Positions 16,622 through 26,831 of a DNA stretch of 64,000 nt are shown here, piece after piece. The notes beneath the pieces are model-generated. The model did no database searches. It was not told the DNA's origin and saw only the letters and a list, made by a program, of their open reading frames with translations. Source of the DNA: Streptomyces kanamyceticus. Its GTDB lineage: Bacteria > Actinomycetota > Actinomycetes > Streptomycetales > Streptomycetaceae. The stretch lies in the NCBI RefSeq assembly GCF_008704495.1, contig NZ_CP023699.1, forward strand, positions 7,998,001 through 8,062,000, in the 5' to 3' direction. Numbering within the stretch: position 1 is the first letter of the stretch; the number at the start of each line of letters is the position of its first letter. The position numbers were made by a program, and so were the translations under genes.

Positions 16622-17010
16622 CCCTCCCACCCGAAGAGCACGACCACCACCATGGCGAGCGCGACCACCGCGACGGCGAGACCGAGGAACGTCGGGAAGC
16701 GGCTCGCGGGCAGGTCCTCGCCGCGCCGCATGGCCCGCTCGCAGCGCACCCAGTGGTTCACCGCGCGCAGTGAGCAGAGCACGCCCGCGGCGAGCAGCGC
16801 GAGCGCGAGCCCGATGCGCCACGCCCAGCGCAGGTCCGGCAGGAACTGGTCCACGGCGAACCCGCCGCCGATCAGCGCGAGCGCGGTGCGCAGCCAGGCC
16901 AGGAAGGTGCGTTCGTTGGCGAGCGAGAAGCGGTAGTCGGGGGTGTCGCCGTCCTCGCGGATGCGCTCGGGCGCGAACCACAGCCTCAGGCTCTGTACGA
17001 AATTGCTCAC
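16618..17010 (-). CDS. DUF202 / YidH-like membrane protein, first of a pair (130 aa)
   Basis: Contains the fuller DUF202 motif YRFSLANERTFLAWLRTALALIGGGFAVDQFLPDLR at about 27-62 (quoted pieces: LANERTFLAWLRTALALIGG), then GLALALLAAGVLCSLRAV and FLGLAVAVVALAMVVVVLFG helices. GTG start at 17010; no strong ribosome site. Its stop overlaps the next gene's GTG start. The two genes look like an ancient duplication in which the second copy lost the loop between helices 1 and 2. Confidence 0.78.
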   Translation of the reverse strand: MSNFVQSLRLWFAPERIREDGDTPDYRFSLANERTFLAWLRTALALIGGGFAVDQFLPDLRWAWRIGLALALLAAGVLCSLRAVNHWVRCERAMRRGEDLPASRFPTFLGLAVAVVALAMVVVVLFGWEG

Positions 17011-17033
17011 GGGCGCACCATAAGCCGTGCCGG

Positions 17034-17579
17034 TCAGGCCGCGCGGAAGGCCCTCAGCCGGTGGTGGGCGTCGAGGCCGTCCGGCACCCACTCCCACTCG
17101 CCGAGCCGCCGCTCCAGCTCGTCGTCGGTGACGAAGCCGTGCCAGGCGACCTCCTCGACCTGCGGGTCCACCGGCAGCTCGCAGCGCACCTCGTAGAGGA
17201 AGGACCACCAGGAGTGCCCGGCGCCGTCGTCGTACAGGAACTTGAACAGCGGGGTGGGGCGCGGCAGTCCCTGGACGCCCAGCTCCTCCTGCGCCTCGCG
17301 CAGCGCCGCGTCGTCGTACGACTCGCCCGCCCCGACCACACCGCCGACGAACATGTCGTACCGCGAAGGGAAGACCAGCTTGGTCGGGGTGCGCCGGTGC
17401 ACGAAGAGACGGCCCTGGGCGTCCCGCACCTCGATGAACACGCAGCGGTGCCGCAGGCCCCGCGCGTACGCCTCGCCGCGCGGTGCCTCACCCACGATCT
17501 CGTCGTGCTCGTCGACGATGGTCAGGATCTCTTCGCGGGGGTCGGCCTGCCCGGCTGCTGAGTCAGTCATGCCGACCAT
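17034..17579 (-). CDS. NUDIX hydrolase (IPP-isomerase-like subgroup)
   Basis: The NUDIX box G-x5-E-x7-REUXEE-x-GU is complete: GGVVGAGESYDDAALREAQE then ELGV, near residues 79-102. The upstream EEILTIVDEHDEIVGEAPRGEAYARGLRHRCVFI and the RRTPTKLVFPSRYDMF stretch resemble the YfcD/IPP-isomerase-like branch. It hydrolyses a nucleoside-diphosphate-linked substrate using a divalent cation; which one is unknown. ATG 17579 has GAGG close upstream; ATG 17570 (MTDSAAGQ) is an equally possible start. Confidence 0.85.
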   Translation of the reverse strand: MVGMTDSAAGQADPREEILTIVDEHDEIVGEAPRGEAYARGLRHRCVFIEVRDAQGRLFVHRRTPTKLVFPSRYDMFVGGVVGAGESYDDAALREAQEELGVQGLPRPTPLFKFLYDDGAGHSWWSFLYEVRCELPVDPQVEEVAWHGFVTDDELERRLGEWEWVPDGLDAHHRLRAFRAA

Positions 17580-17585
17580 CCAACC

Positions 17586-18997
<1,412 letters not shown>

Positions 18998-19035
18998 CCC
19001 CCCACTCTAATGCCGCCCATTATTAAAAGCGAGAA

Positions 19036-19750
19036 CGGGCTCGTAAGGGGAGAACGGGCCCCGCAGGGGTCGCGGGGAACGGCGCGCCAAGCCACGTCGA
19101 ACCCGCAGGATGCGAACGCCGTCGCGGGCAAGGGCGCCCTGTAAGGGGCGCGGGGAACGGCGCGATCAGCCACAGCGGTCCCGCGGGATGCGAACGCCGC
19201 CGCAGGCGAGGCGCCCCGCAGGGGGTGCGGGGAGCGGCGCGCCAAGCTGGATCGAATCCGCAGGATGCGACCCGTAAGGGGCGCGGGGAACGGCGCGACG
19301 AGCCACAGCGGTCCCGCGGGATGCGAACGCCGCCGCAGGCGAGGCGCCCCGCAGGGGGTGCGGGGAGCGGCGCGCCAAGCTAGATCGAACCCGCAGGATG
19401 CGACTCGTAAGGGGCGCGGGGAACGGCGCGACGAGCCACAGCGGTCCCGCGGGATGCGAACGCCGCCGCAGGCGACGCACCCCGCAGGGGTCGCGGGGAG
19501 CGGCGCGCCAAGCTAGATCGAACCCGCAGGATGCGACCCGTAAGGGGCGCGGGGAACGGCGCGATCAGCCACCGCGGCCCCGCAGAACGCGAACGCCGCC
19601 GCAGGCGAGAGCACCCCGCAGGGGTCGCGGGGAACGGCGCGATCAGCCACCGCGGCCCCGCAGAACGCGAACGCCGCCGCAGGCGAGAGCACCCCGCAGG
19701 GGTCGCGGGGAACGGCGCCGACCAGCCACCGCGGACCCGCAGAACGCCCA
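19036..19750. repeat. Tandem array of 133-bp and 78-bp GC-rich repeats
   Basis: The phrase GTAAGGGGCGCGGGGAACGG starts at 19141, 19274, 19407 and 19540, exactly 133 bp apart, giving three full 133-bp units. Each unit is two related half-units of about 66 bp (one with CGCGATCAGCCACAGCGG or CGCGACGAGCCACAGCGG, one with GGCGCGCCAAGC). From 19611 the period changes to 78 bp (GCACCCCGCAGGGGTCGCGG at 19611 and 19689). A more degenerate start lies at 19036-19140. No gene is seen in this roughly 760-bp gap, and all frames through it are repeat translations. The core matches the dispersed elements at 11.8 and 28.6 kb. Confidence 0.85.
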
Positions 19751-19760
19751 CGCCCCCGCC

Positions 19761-20648
19761 TCACGCCCGCTGGAATTCCCGCTCCCCGGCCGCGCCCCCA
19801 CGCGGCATCGCCGGGTGCATACCCAACAGCACGACCCCCACCACGATCCCCAGCAACCCACCCGCCTCCCAGGCGAGCGCCCCCGCGTCCGCGCGCAGCC
19901 GGTCGCCGAGGAAACCGACCCCGCACGCGATCCCCGCCAACGGCTGCGCCGCCGTGAGCGCGGGCAGGGACATCCGCAGCGGAGCCGTCTCGAAGGCGCT
20001 CTGGACGAGGACGAGGCCCGCGACGCCGAGCGCGATGACCCCGTACGGCTGCCACCCGGTGACAAGCCCCGCCCAGCCGTCCGCGGACAACCGCTGCCCG
20101 CTCACCCGCGTCAACGCGTCCTGCACGCCGTAGAGGAGCCCGGCGGCGAGCGCGAGGAGGGCGGGGCCCGCGCTGAGGCGGGACCGCTTGGCGTACGCCG
20201 TGAGCAGCAGCGCGCCGCCGGTCATCACGCCGATGATCAGCCAGTGCCGCACCGGATCCGTCACCGCGGCCCCGCCGCGCGGCTGGCCCGCCACGATGAA
20301 CGCCGTGACGCCGCCCGCGAGCAGCGTGAGCCCGGCCCAGCCCTGGCGGCCGAGCTGCTGACCGGTCTGGCGGCGCGAGAGGGCGAGCGCGAAGAGCAGG
20401 TTCGTGGCGAGCAGCGGCTCGACGAGCGTCACCTCGCCGTGCCCGAGGGCGACCGCGCCGAGCGCCATGCCGCACACCATCAGACCGATCCCGGCGAGCC
20501 AGCGCGGCACCCGCATCAGGTCGAGCAGCAGCCGGGGCGAGAGGAAGTCGCTCAGGGGCGCGTGCCGCGCCGCGTTCTGCTGGAGTACGAAGCCGAAGCC
20601 GAGGCAACAGGCGGCGCCGACGGAGAGGAGGAGGACCGTAACCGGCAC
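19761..20648 (-). CDS. DMT/EamA-type membrane transporter (295 aa)
   Basis: Ten hydrophobic helices in two EamA-like halves, starting VTVLLLSVGAACCLGFGFVLQQ and containing ALGHGEVTLVEPLLATNLLF and, in half two, PLRMSLPALTAAQPLAGIACG-VGFLGD, the end-of-domain EamA pattern. Substrate is not predictable. GTG 20648 is chosen because GAGG lies 8 nt upstream; an in-frame GTG three codons earlier is possible. Its downstream side is the tandem repeat array. Confidence 0.78.
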   Translation of the reverse strand: MPVTVLLLSVGAACCLGFGFVLQQNAARHAPLSDFLSPRLLLDLMRVPRWLAGIGLMVCGMALGAVALGHGEVTLVEPLLATNLLFALALSRRQTGQQLGRQGWAGLTLLAGGVTAFIVAGQPRGGAAVTDPVRHWLIIGVMTGGALLLTAYAKRSRLSAGPALLALAAGLLYGVQDALTRVSGQRLSADGWAGLVTGWQPYGVIALGVAGLVLVQSAFETAPLRMSLPALTAAQPLAGIACGVGFLGDRLRADAGALAWEAGGLLGIVVGVVLLGMHPAMPRGGAAGEREFQRA

Positions 20649-20710
20649 GTGAGGCACCTCGGGACTCAAGGCGGGTCGGGGGACAGGGACTTGGCGGGAC
20701 GTTCCGGCAG

Positions 20711-20750
20711 AGCGGCAGAGCGGCAAAGCGGCAAAGCGACAGAGCGGCGG
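20711..20750. repeat. Five 8-bp direct repeats (AGCGGCAA-like)
   Basis: Units AGCGGCAG, AGCGGCAA, AGCGGCAA, AGCGACAG and AGCGGCGG are contiguous. They lie in the 252-bp divergent gap between the transporter (minus) and the FAD dehydrogenase (plus). A slippage-prone promoter element; no gene is seen in the gap. Confidence 0.65.
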
Positions 20751-20900
20751 GTACTTGCCCGACGATAGTCCCCTTCGTCCCGCTCCGCGCACGCCCGCTT
20801 GACGAACTTCCGCCGTCTGTCGGTTGACGTCCACCGCCGCGCTGCCCAGGATCTGACCCATCAGTAACTTCGCGGGACCTTGTCGAGGAGGACGACCCCT

Positions 20901-22556
20901 ATGGCGTACGACGCAGATGTGATCGTGATCGGGGCGGGGCTCGCCGGGCTCGCGGCGACCGCGGAGCTCGTCGACGCGGGCCGCCGGGTCATCCTCGTCG
21001 ACCAGGAACCCGAGCAGTCGCTCGGCGGCCAGGCGCACTGGTCCTTCGGCGGGCTCTTCTTCGTCGACTCGCCGGAGCAGCGCCGCCTGCGGATCAAGGA
21101 CTCGCACGCGCTGGCCATGCAGGACTGGCTGGGGACCGCCGGATTCGACCGTCCGGAGGACCACTGGCCGCGCAAGTGGGCCGAGGCGTACGTCGACTTC
21201 GCGGCCGGTGAGAAGCGGTCCTGGCTGCACGGGCAGGGCGTGCGGTTCTTCCCGGTCGTCGGCTGGGCCGAACGCGGCGGCTACGACGCGCAGGGGCACG
21301 GGAACTCGGTGCCGCGCTTCCACATCACCTGGGGGACGGGCCCCGGCCTGCTCGCGCCGTTCGTCCGCCGGGTGCGCGAAGGCGTGTCGCGGGGCCTGGT
21401 CCAGCTGAAGTTCCGGCACCGCGTCAGCGGCCTGGGGCGCAGCGCGGGCGCCGTCGACACGGTCACCGGCGAGGTCCTGGAGGACTCGTCCGTGGAGCGC
21501 GGCAAGGCCAGCAGCCGTGAGGTGACGGGATCCTTCGAGTTCCGGGCGCAGGCGGTGATCGTCACCTCCGGCGGCATCGGCGGCAACCACGATCTCGTAC
21601 GCGCCAACTGGCCGACGCGGCTCGGCAGCCCGCCCGAGAAGATGATCTCCGGGGTGCCCGCGCACGTGGACGGCAGGATGCTCGGCATCGCCGAGGACGC
21701 GGGCGCGCGCCTGATCAACCGCGACCGCATGTGGCACTACACCGAGGGCATCGAGAACTGGCACCCCATCTGGGACAAGCACGGCATCCGCATCCTGCCA
21801 GGACCCTCCTCGCTCTGGCTGGACGCGCGCGGCCACCGCCTTCCCGTGCCGCTCTTCCCCGGCTTCGACACCCTCGGCACGCTCGAACACATCATGGGCA
21901 CGGGGTACGACTACACGTGGTTCGTGCTCAACCAGCGCATCATCGGCAAGGAGTTCACGCTCAGCGGGTCCGAGCAGAACCCGGACCTGACCGGCAAGTC
22001 GGTGCGCGGGGTCATCGACCGGGCGCGGGCCGAAGTGCCCGGACCCGTCAAGGCGTTCATGGACCACGGCGCCGACTTCGTCGTCGAGAAGGACCTGGGC
22101 GCCCTCGTGCGCGGCATGAACGCGCTCACCAAGGAACCGCTGATCGACGAGGCCGCGCTGCGCCGCACCCTGGCCGCGCGCGACCGCGAGATCGCCAACC
22201 CGTTCACCAAGGACCTCCAGGTCACAGCCATCCGCGGGGCCCGCAAGTTCCTCGGCGACCGGCTCATCAGGGCCGCGGCCCCGCACCGGATCCTGGACCC
22301 CAAGGCGGGACCGCTGATCGCCGTGCGCCTCAACATCCTCACGCGCAAGACGCTAGGCGGCCTGGAGACCGACCTGTCCTCGCGGGTCCTGACCGAGGGT
22401 GGCAAGCCGCTGGAGGGTGTCTACGCGGCGGGCGAGGCCGCCGGGTTCGGCGGCGGGGGCGTGCACGGGTACCGCTCCCTGGAGGGCACCTTCCTCGGCG
22501 GCTGCCTCTTCTCGGGCCGTGCGGCGGGGCGCGCGGCGGCGGCCGCGGTGCGGTAG
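20901..22556 (+). CDS. FAD-binding dehydrogenase, KstD/fumarate-reductase flavoprotein type (551 aa)
   Basis: Starts with the dinucleotide fold DADVIVIGAGLAGLAATAEL (GAGLAG at 11-16) and ends with the second FAD motif LEGVYAAGEAAGFGGGGVHGYRSLEGTFLGGCLFSGRAAG, split here for brevity. The middle VIVTSGGIGGNHDLVRANWP and GPGLLAPFVRRV match large flavoproteins related to 3-ketosteroid delta-1-dehydrogenase and succinate dehydrogenase flavoproteins. A cytosolic oxidoreductase; substrate unknown. ATG 20901 has GAGGAGG about 10 nt upstream; earlier in-frame codons are not preceded by a ribosome site. Confidence 0.88.
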   Translation: MAYDADVIVIGAGLAGLAATAELVDAGRRVILVDQEPEQSLGGQAHWSFGGLFFVDSPEQRRLRIKDSHALAMQDWLGTAGFDRPEDHWPRKWAEAYVDFAAGEKRSWLHGQGVRFFPVVGWAERGGYDAQGHGNSVPRFHITWGTGPGLLAPFVRRVREGVSRGLVQLKFRHRVSGLGRSAGAVDTVTGEVLEDSSVERGKASSREVTGSFEFRAQAVIVTSGGIGGNHDLVRANWPTRLGSPPEKMISGVPAHVDGRMLGIAEDAGARLINRDRMWHYTEGIENWHPIWDKHGIRILPGPSSLWLDARGHRLPVPLFPGFDTLGTLEHIMGTGYDYTWFVLNQRIIGKEFTLSGSEQNPDLTGKSVRGVIDRARAEVPGPVKAFMDHGADFVVEKDLGALVRGMNALTKEPLIDEAALRRTLAARDREIANPFTKDLQVTAIRGARKFLGDRLIRAAAPHRILDPKAGPLIAVRLNILTRKTLGGLETDLSSRVLTEGGKPLEGVYAAGEAAGFGGGGVHGYRSLEGTFLGGCLFSGRAAGRAAAAAVR

Positions 22557-22774
22557 GCCGCGGAAGCAGAGCCAGAAGTAAAGCCGGTAAAGCCAGAAGT
22601 GAAGCGCATACATCGGGGGACCGGGGGTTACCCCAGGTGGGGAGCGAAGTCGGCAGATTCTGAGATGAGTTGGTGAAGGGCCAGCGTACGGGCGGGTCTT
22701 GACGCGGAGTGCCGCGTACCGCTTTGCTGTGCGTGATCATCCGAACGCAGCCGCGCCGGGGAGGACGTCCCGCG

Positions 22775-23740
22775 GTGTCACCACCCCCACCCCCACTGGG
22801 CCGTTCCCGCAAGAAGCGGACGGCGCACGCCTTCGACGCCGCACTCGACGACGCCGAACTCGTCGTCGCACGCACCGCGTTGACCCAGGGCCGCTGGACC
22901 GAGGCCCGTGCCCTGCTCGCCGCCACCGGGAACGACTGGGACCGCAGGGGCCACCGCTTCGACGTTCTCGCGCAGGAACCCACCACCGAGGCCTGGGCGC
23001 GCGACTGGCGGCTCGCCGAGCCCGAGAGCTACGACGCCGAGGTGCTGCTCGCCTTCGCCGCCGTGCACAAGGCGCTGCGCGGCAAGGCGCGTTCGGACAA
23101 GGTGCGCGCCCGCTGCCGCGAGGCGGCCGCGCGGCAGCCCGCCGACCCGACGCCGTGGCTCGCGCTGCTCCTGCTCGAACGGTCCCTCGGCCGCGAGGAG
23201 GACGTCGTACGCCTCTTCGACGAGGTCCGCCACCGGCACCCCGAGCACCACCACGCCCACCACCTCATGGTGGCCAGGCTCGCCGAGCGGCGCCCCGACG
23301 CCGGGCAGGACCCGATGCACGAGGTCTACGACTTCGCTTCCTGGGCGGTCGAACAGGCACCCGCCGCCTCGCCGTTGGCGGTCCTGCCGGTCGTCGCGCA
23401 CGCCGAGCGCTACCGGGTGCTCGCCGTCGCGGGCCTGGAATCCGTCGATCCGGCCGCCTCCGGGCACTGGACGGGCCGCCGCGCCCGCGGCGTGATGAAG
23501 GCCGCCTTCGACTGGTGGCTGGAGTGGGAGAGGCCCGGCGCCGCCCCCGCGCATCCGCGCGCCTGCATCGACCTCAACTTCCTCGCCCACGCCAAGTCCT
23601 GCGAAGGCAGGGCGGCCGAGGCGGCCGCGCTCTTCCACCGCATCGGCAGGCACGCGACCCCGGCCCCCTGGTCGTACCCGGACCGGGATCCCTACGAGGC
23701 GTTCGGCGCCGCCCGGGCCGCGGCGCTCGGATCGACCTGA
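22775..23740 (+). CDS. Conserved helical-repeat (TPR-like) protein of unknown function (321 aa)
   Basis: Predicted all-alpha protein with helix-turn-helix pairs such as LTQGRWTEARALLAATGNDW and PTPWLALLLLERSLGREED, then HHHAHHLMVARLAERRPD and ACIDLNFLAHAKSCEGRAAE, suggesting TPR-like or SEL1-like scaffolding. The N terminus has a Pro run (VSPPPPPLGRSRKKR). No signal peptide, no membrane segment. GTG 22775 is chosen, with GGAGG 9-10 nt upstream. I do not recognise a named family. Confidence 0.72.
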   Translation: MSPPPPPLGRSRKKRTAHAFDAALDDAELVVARTALTQGRWTEARALLAATGNDWDRRGHRFDVLAQEPTTEAWARDWRLAEPESYDAEVLLAFAAVHKALRGKARSDKVRARCREAAARQPADPTPWLALLLLERSLGREEDVVRLFDEVRHRHPEHHHAHHLMVARLAERRPDAGQDPMHEVYDFASWAVEQAPAASPLAVLPVVAHAERYRVLAVAGLESVDPAASGHWTGRRARGVMKAAFDWWLEWERPGAAPAHPRACIDLNFLAHAKSCEGRAAEAAALFHRIGRHATPAPWSYPDRDPYEAFGAARAAALGST

Positions 23741-23839
23741 GCATGCGCCCGCCGATCAGTACCCCGTACCCCGCACCCCGCACCAGTTCTCCCACACCCC
23801 CACACCCCGCATCAGTTCCCCCGAAAGGACAACCGCGCC

Positions 23840-25405
23840 ATGGCGACGGGCAGTTCGCGCACGAGCGGCAGCAGCACCCTCGGTGATCCGATGGGCGACA
23901 CCGGCATCAGCACGTACAAGGGCCAGGAGACCGCGCTGCGGGCCGGGCGGCTCGGCACGGCGGGGCTGCTGCTCTCCGTGCTCGCCGCGACCGGGCCCCT
24001 GATGGTCGTCGCCGGTGTCATGCCCACTACATACGGCGTGATGGGGGTCGTCGGGCAGCCCCTGCTCTTCCTCATCCTCGGCGTCGTCCTCGCCCTCTTC
24101 AGCTTCGGCTACGCGGAGATGAGCCGCCACGTCCACAACGCGGGCGCCTTCTACGCGTACATATCCCGGGGCCTCGGCGGCACCGCGGGCGCCGGTGCCG
24201 CGCTCGTCGCGCTCGTCGCCTACAGCGCGCTGCAGGCGGGCCTGTACGGCATGCTCGGCTTCGAGGTGTCCGGGCTGCTCCAGACGTACTTCGACGTCGA
24301 AGTCGCCTGGTGGATCCCGGCGCTCGTCGCCGTCGCCGTCGTCGCGGTCCTCGCCTGGCTGAAGATCGACCTGAACGCGCGCGTGCTCGGCGTGCTGCTG
24401 CTCGTCGAGGTGGCGCTCGTCGTCATCTTCGACATCGCGGCCGTCGCGGACCCGGCCAAGGAGGGACTGTCCCTGCACGCGTTCAACCCGGACACCCTCA
24501 GCGGCGCGGGCGTGGCCACCTCGCTCTGCTTCTGCATCGCGGCCTTCACCGGCTTCGAGCAGGCGCCCGTGTACGCCGAGGAGACCAGCCGTCCGCAGGT
24601 CGTCGTCGCCCGGGTGATGTTCTTCGCGGTGGGCTTCGTCGCGGTCTTCTTCGCCTTCAGCTCCTGGGCTCTCACGGTCGCAGCGGGCCCCTCCGGCATC
24701 GTCCCCGCCGCCCAGGAACAGAGCGCGGGGCTGCTGTTCAACCTCACCGAGTCCCGGCTCGGCGGCACCTTCACCGACGTACTCCACGTGCTCTTCGTGA
24801 CCGGCATGTTCGCGGCGATCCTCAGCTTCCACAACGTCGTCGCGCGCTACGCCTTCGCGATGGGCCGCGAGCGGCTGCTGCCCGCCGCGTTCGGCCGCAC
24901 CAACACCTCGACCGGCGCGCCTGGCACCGGATCGCTGCTCCAGACCGTCGTCTCCGTCGTGGTCGTCATCGGCTTCGCCGTCGCCGACGACGGCCCCGCG
25001 GGCGACCCGACCGCGCCCGTCCTGCACCTGTTCACCTGGGGCGGCAACATCGGCGCGCTCGGCGTGATCCTCCTGATGGCCACCGCGTCGATCGCCGTCA
25101 TCGTCTTCTTCGTCCGCAGGGGAGCGGCCCGCGCCCAGGTCTGGCGGATCACCGCGTCCGCGCTCGCCACGGTCGGCCTGCTCGTCATCGCCGGGTACAC
25201 CGTCAAGGACTTCGACGTCCTGGTCGGCGCGGGCAAGGACTCGGCGCTCAGCTGGGTGCTGCCCGGCGTCATCTTCCTGGCCGCCGTGATCGGCGTGGTC
25301 TACGGCGCCGTCCTGCGCGCCAGGAACCCCGCGGCGCACGCCCGCATCGGGCTCGGCAACGAGGCGTTCCAGCTGGAGAAGGCGTCCGGCTCCGCGGAGA
25401 TGTGA
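23840..25405 (+). CDS. APC family amino acid/polyamine permease (521 aa)
   Basis: Twelve predicted helices. LLLSVLAATGPLMVVAGVMP is TM1 with the unwound segment, GYAEMSRHVHNAGAFYAYIS is the APC consensus around TM3, and ATSLCFCIAAFTGFEQAPVYAEE is TM6 with its conserved Glu/Phe pattern. Cytosolic tails at both ends. Probably an H+-coupled amino acid or amine importer; the substrate is not readable. ATG 23840 has GAAAGG upstream. A near-repeat ACCCCGCACCAGTTC / ACCCCGCATCAGTTC lies in the leader. Confidence 0.87.
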   Translation: MATGSSRTSGSSTLGDPMGDTGISTYKGQETALRAGRLGTAGLLLSVLAATGPLMVVAGVMPTTYGVMGVVGQPLLFLILGVVLALFSFGYAEMSRHVHNAGAFYAYISRGLGGTAGAGAALVALVAYSALQAGLYGMLGFEVSGLLQTYFDVEVAWWIPALVAVAVVAVLAWLKIDLNARVLGVLLLVEVALVVIFDIAAVADPAKEGLSLHAFNPDTLSGAGVATSLCFCIAAFTGFEQAPVYAEETSRPQVVVARVMFFAVGFVAVFFAFSSWALTVAAGPSGIVPAAQEQSAGLLFNLTESRLGGTFTDVLHVLFVTGMFAAILSFHNVVARYAFAMGRERLLPAAFGRTNTSTGAPGTGSLLQTVVSVVVVIGFAVADDGPAGDPTAPVLHLFTWGGNIGALGVILLMATASIAVIVFFVRRGAARAQVWRITASALATVGLLVIAGYTVKDFDVLVGAGKDSALSWVLPGVIFLAAVIGVVYGAVLRARNPAAHARIGLGNEAFQLEKASGSAEM

Positions 25406-25468
25406 CGGAACGCTGACGGCGGCCCGCGGCCCCTGGCCCGCGGGGGCCGCGAGTGCTCGAATCGAAGA

Positions 25469-26212
25469 GTGACCACGCGACAGACGCGACAGACCGGAGC
25501 GGACGACGGCGGCGGAACCCCCGTCGGCCGCCGCATCGTCCTCGGCATGCTCGGCCTCGGCGCCCTCGGGGTGGCCGCCGCGCCCCCGCTCCAGCGCGGC
25601 CTGGAGTCCTTCCTCGGCGCCGCCGCCGACAAGGACCCCACGGGCCTGACCCAACTCCTGCCCAACGGCGGCGGGTTCCGCTACTACTCGGTCGCCGCCT
25701 CCGTGCCGCACCGGAGCCCGTCGTCGTACCGCCTGAAGATCGACGGACTCGTCGAGCGGCCCGTCACCCACACCCTGTCCGCGCTGCGCGCCTTCCCCCA
25801 GACGCGTCTCGTCCGCGACGTGCAGTGCGTGACGGGCTGGCGGGTGCCGAGGACGCCGTTCGAGGGGGTACGGCTCGCCCGGCTCCTGGACGCCGCCGGG
25901 GTGCGCCCGGCGGCCCGCGCCGTACGGTTCACCTGCTTCGACGGGACGTACAGCGAGAGCCTCACCCTCGAACAGGCCCGCCGGAAGGACGTCCTCGTCG
26001 CCCTGCGCATGCAGGACGCGCCGCTCAACCACACCCACGGCGGTCCCGTCCGCCTCTACGCCGCCCCGATGTACTTCTACAAGTCGGCCAAGTGGCTCTC
26101 CGGCATCACGCTGACCGACGAGGTCGTGCCCGGCTACTGGGAGCGGCGCGGCTACGACGTGGACGCGTGGGTCGGCCGGTCGAACGGACGCGACGATGAG
26201 CCGACTGTCTGA
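25469..26212 (+). CDS. Molybdopterin-dependent oxidoreductase, sulfite-oxidase/MsrP fold (247 aa)
   Basis: The Mo-ligating Cys is Cys120 in LVRDVQCVTGWRVP, in the family motif. Flanking signatures are YRLKIDGLVERPVTHTL, FEGVRLARLLDAAGV, HTHGGPVRLYAAPMYFYKSAKW (split) and GYWERRGYDVDAWVG at the end. The N terminus GRRIVLGMLGLGALGVAAAP is a hydrophobic, RR-preceded leader compatible with Tat export and anchoring. The next gene overlaps by 17 nt and encodes a cytochrome b subunit, so the pair resembles MsrP-MsrQ-type or other membrane-tethered Mo oxidoreductases. Substrate unknown; methionine sulfoxide reduction is one possibility. Confidence 0.85.
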   Translation: MTTRQTRQTGADDGGGTPVGRRIVLGMLGLGALGVAAAPPLQRGLESFLGAAADKDPTGLTQLLPNGGGFRYYSVAASVPHRSPSSYRLKIDGLVERPVTHTLSALRAFPQTRLVRDVQCVTGWRVPRTPFEGVRLARLLDAAGVRPAARAVRFTCFDGTYSESLTLEQARRKDVLVALRMQDAPLNHTHGGPVRLYAAPMYFYKSAKWLSGITLTDEVVPGYWERRGYDVDAWVGRSNGRDDEPTV

Positions 26213-26810
26213 GGTGGCCGGGGCGCCGGTACGGGTACGGCGGTTCAGCCGTGCCCAACGTTCGGTGCATCGCCTCACGGCCGTGCTGATGGGGGTGTGC
26301 GTGGCGAGCGCCGCCTGCCTCTACGTCCCCCAGCTCGCCGAACTCGTGGGCCGCCGCGCCCTGGTGGTCACCGTCCACGAGTGGTCCGGGCTGCTGCTCC
26401 CCGCCCCGTTCCTCGCGGGCCTGGCATCCCGCGCCTTCCGCGGCGACCTGCGCCTGCTCAACCGCTTCGGCCCGCACGACGGCGCGTGGCTGCGGTCCGT
26501 GCTCCGACGGCGGCCGCGGCCCGGCGCGGGCAAGTTCAACGCGGGCCAGAAGCTGTTCGCCGGGTGGCTGGCCGGAGCGGTCCTCGTGATGCTCGGCACG
26601 GGGCTCCTCATGTGGTTCACGCACCTCGCACCCCTGGTGTGGCGCACGGGGAGCACGTTCGTGCACGACTGGCTGGCGCTGGCCATCGGCGTGGTGCTCG
26701 CGGGGCACGTGGGGATGGCGCTCGGGGATCCCGAGGCGCGGCGGGGAATGCGGACCGGGTCCGTGGACCCGGGGTGGGCGGAGCGGGAGCATTCGCTCTG
26801 GCGGCGGTGA
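26196..26810 (+). CDS. Cytochrome b561/FdnI-like membrane haem subunit (204 aa)
   Basis: Four helices with haem-ligand His candidates: His in RAQRSVHRLTAVLMGVCVA (TM1), VTVHEWSGLLL (TM2), FVHDWLALAIGVVLAGHVGM (TM4). This is the pattern of the formate dehydrogenase gamma / cytochrome b561 superfamily. It overlaps the Mo enzyme gene by 17 nt, so the two are co-translated and likely form a quinone-linked redox complex at the membrane. Confidence 0.82.
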   Translation: MSRLSEVAGAPVRVRRFSRAQRSVHRLTAVLMGVCVASAACLYVPQLAELVGRRALVVTVHEWSGLLLPAPFLAGLASRAFRGDLRLLNRFGPHDGAWLRSVLRRRPRPGAGKFNAGQKLFAGWLAGAVLVMLGTGLLMWFTHLAPLVWRTGSTFVHDWLALAIGVVLAGHVGMALGDPEARRGMRTGSVDPGWAEREHSLWRR

Positions 26811-26831
26811 GGTGGCATGGGGCCGGTGTCC

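Noticed and set aside
19036..19750. CRISPR array
   Set aside because: Units are 133 or 78 bp, contiguous and without unique spacers, and there are no cas genes.
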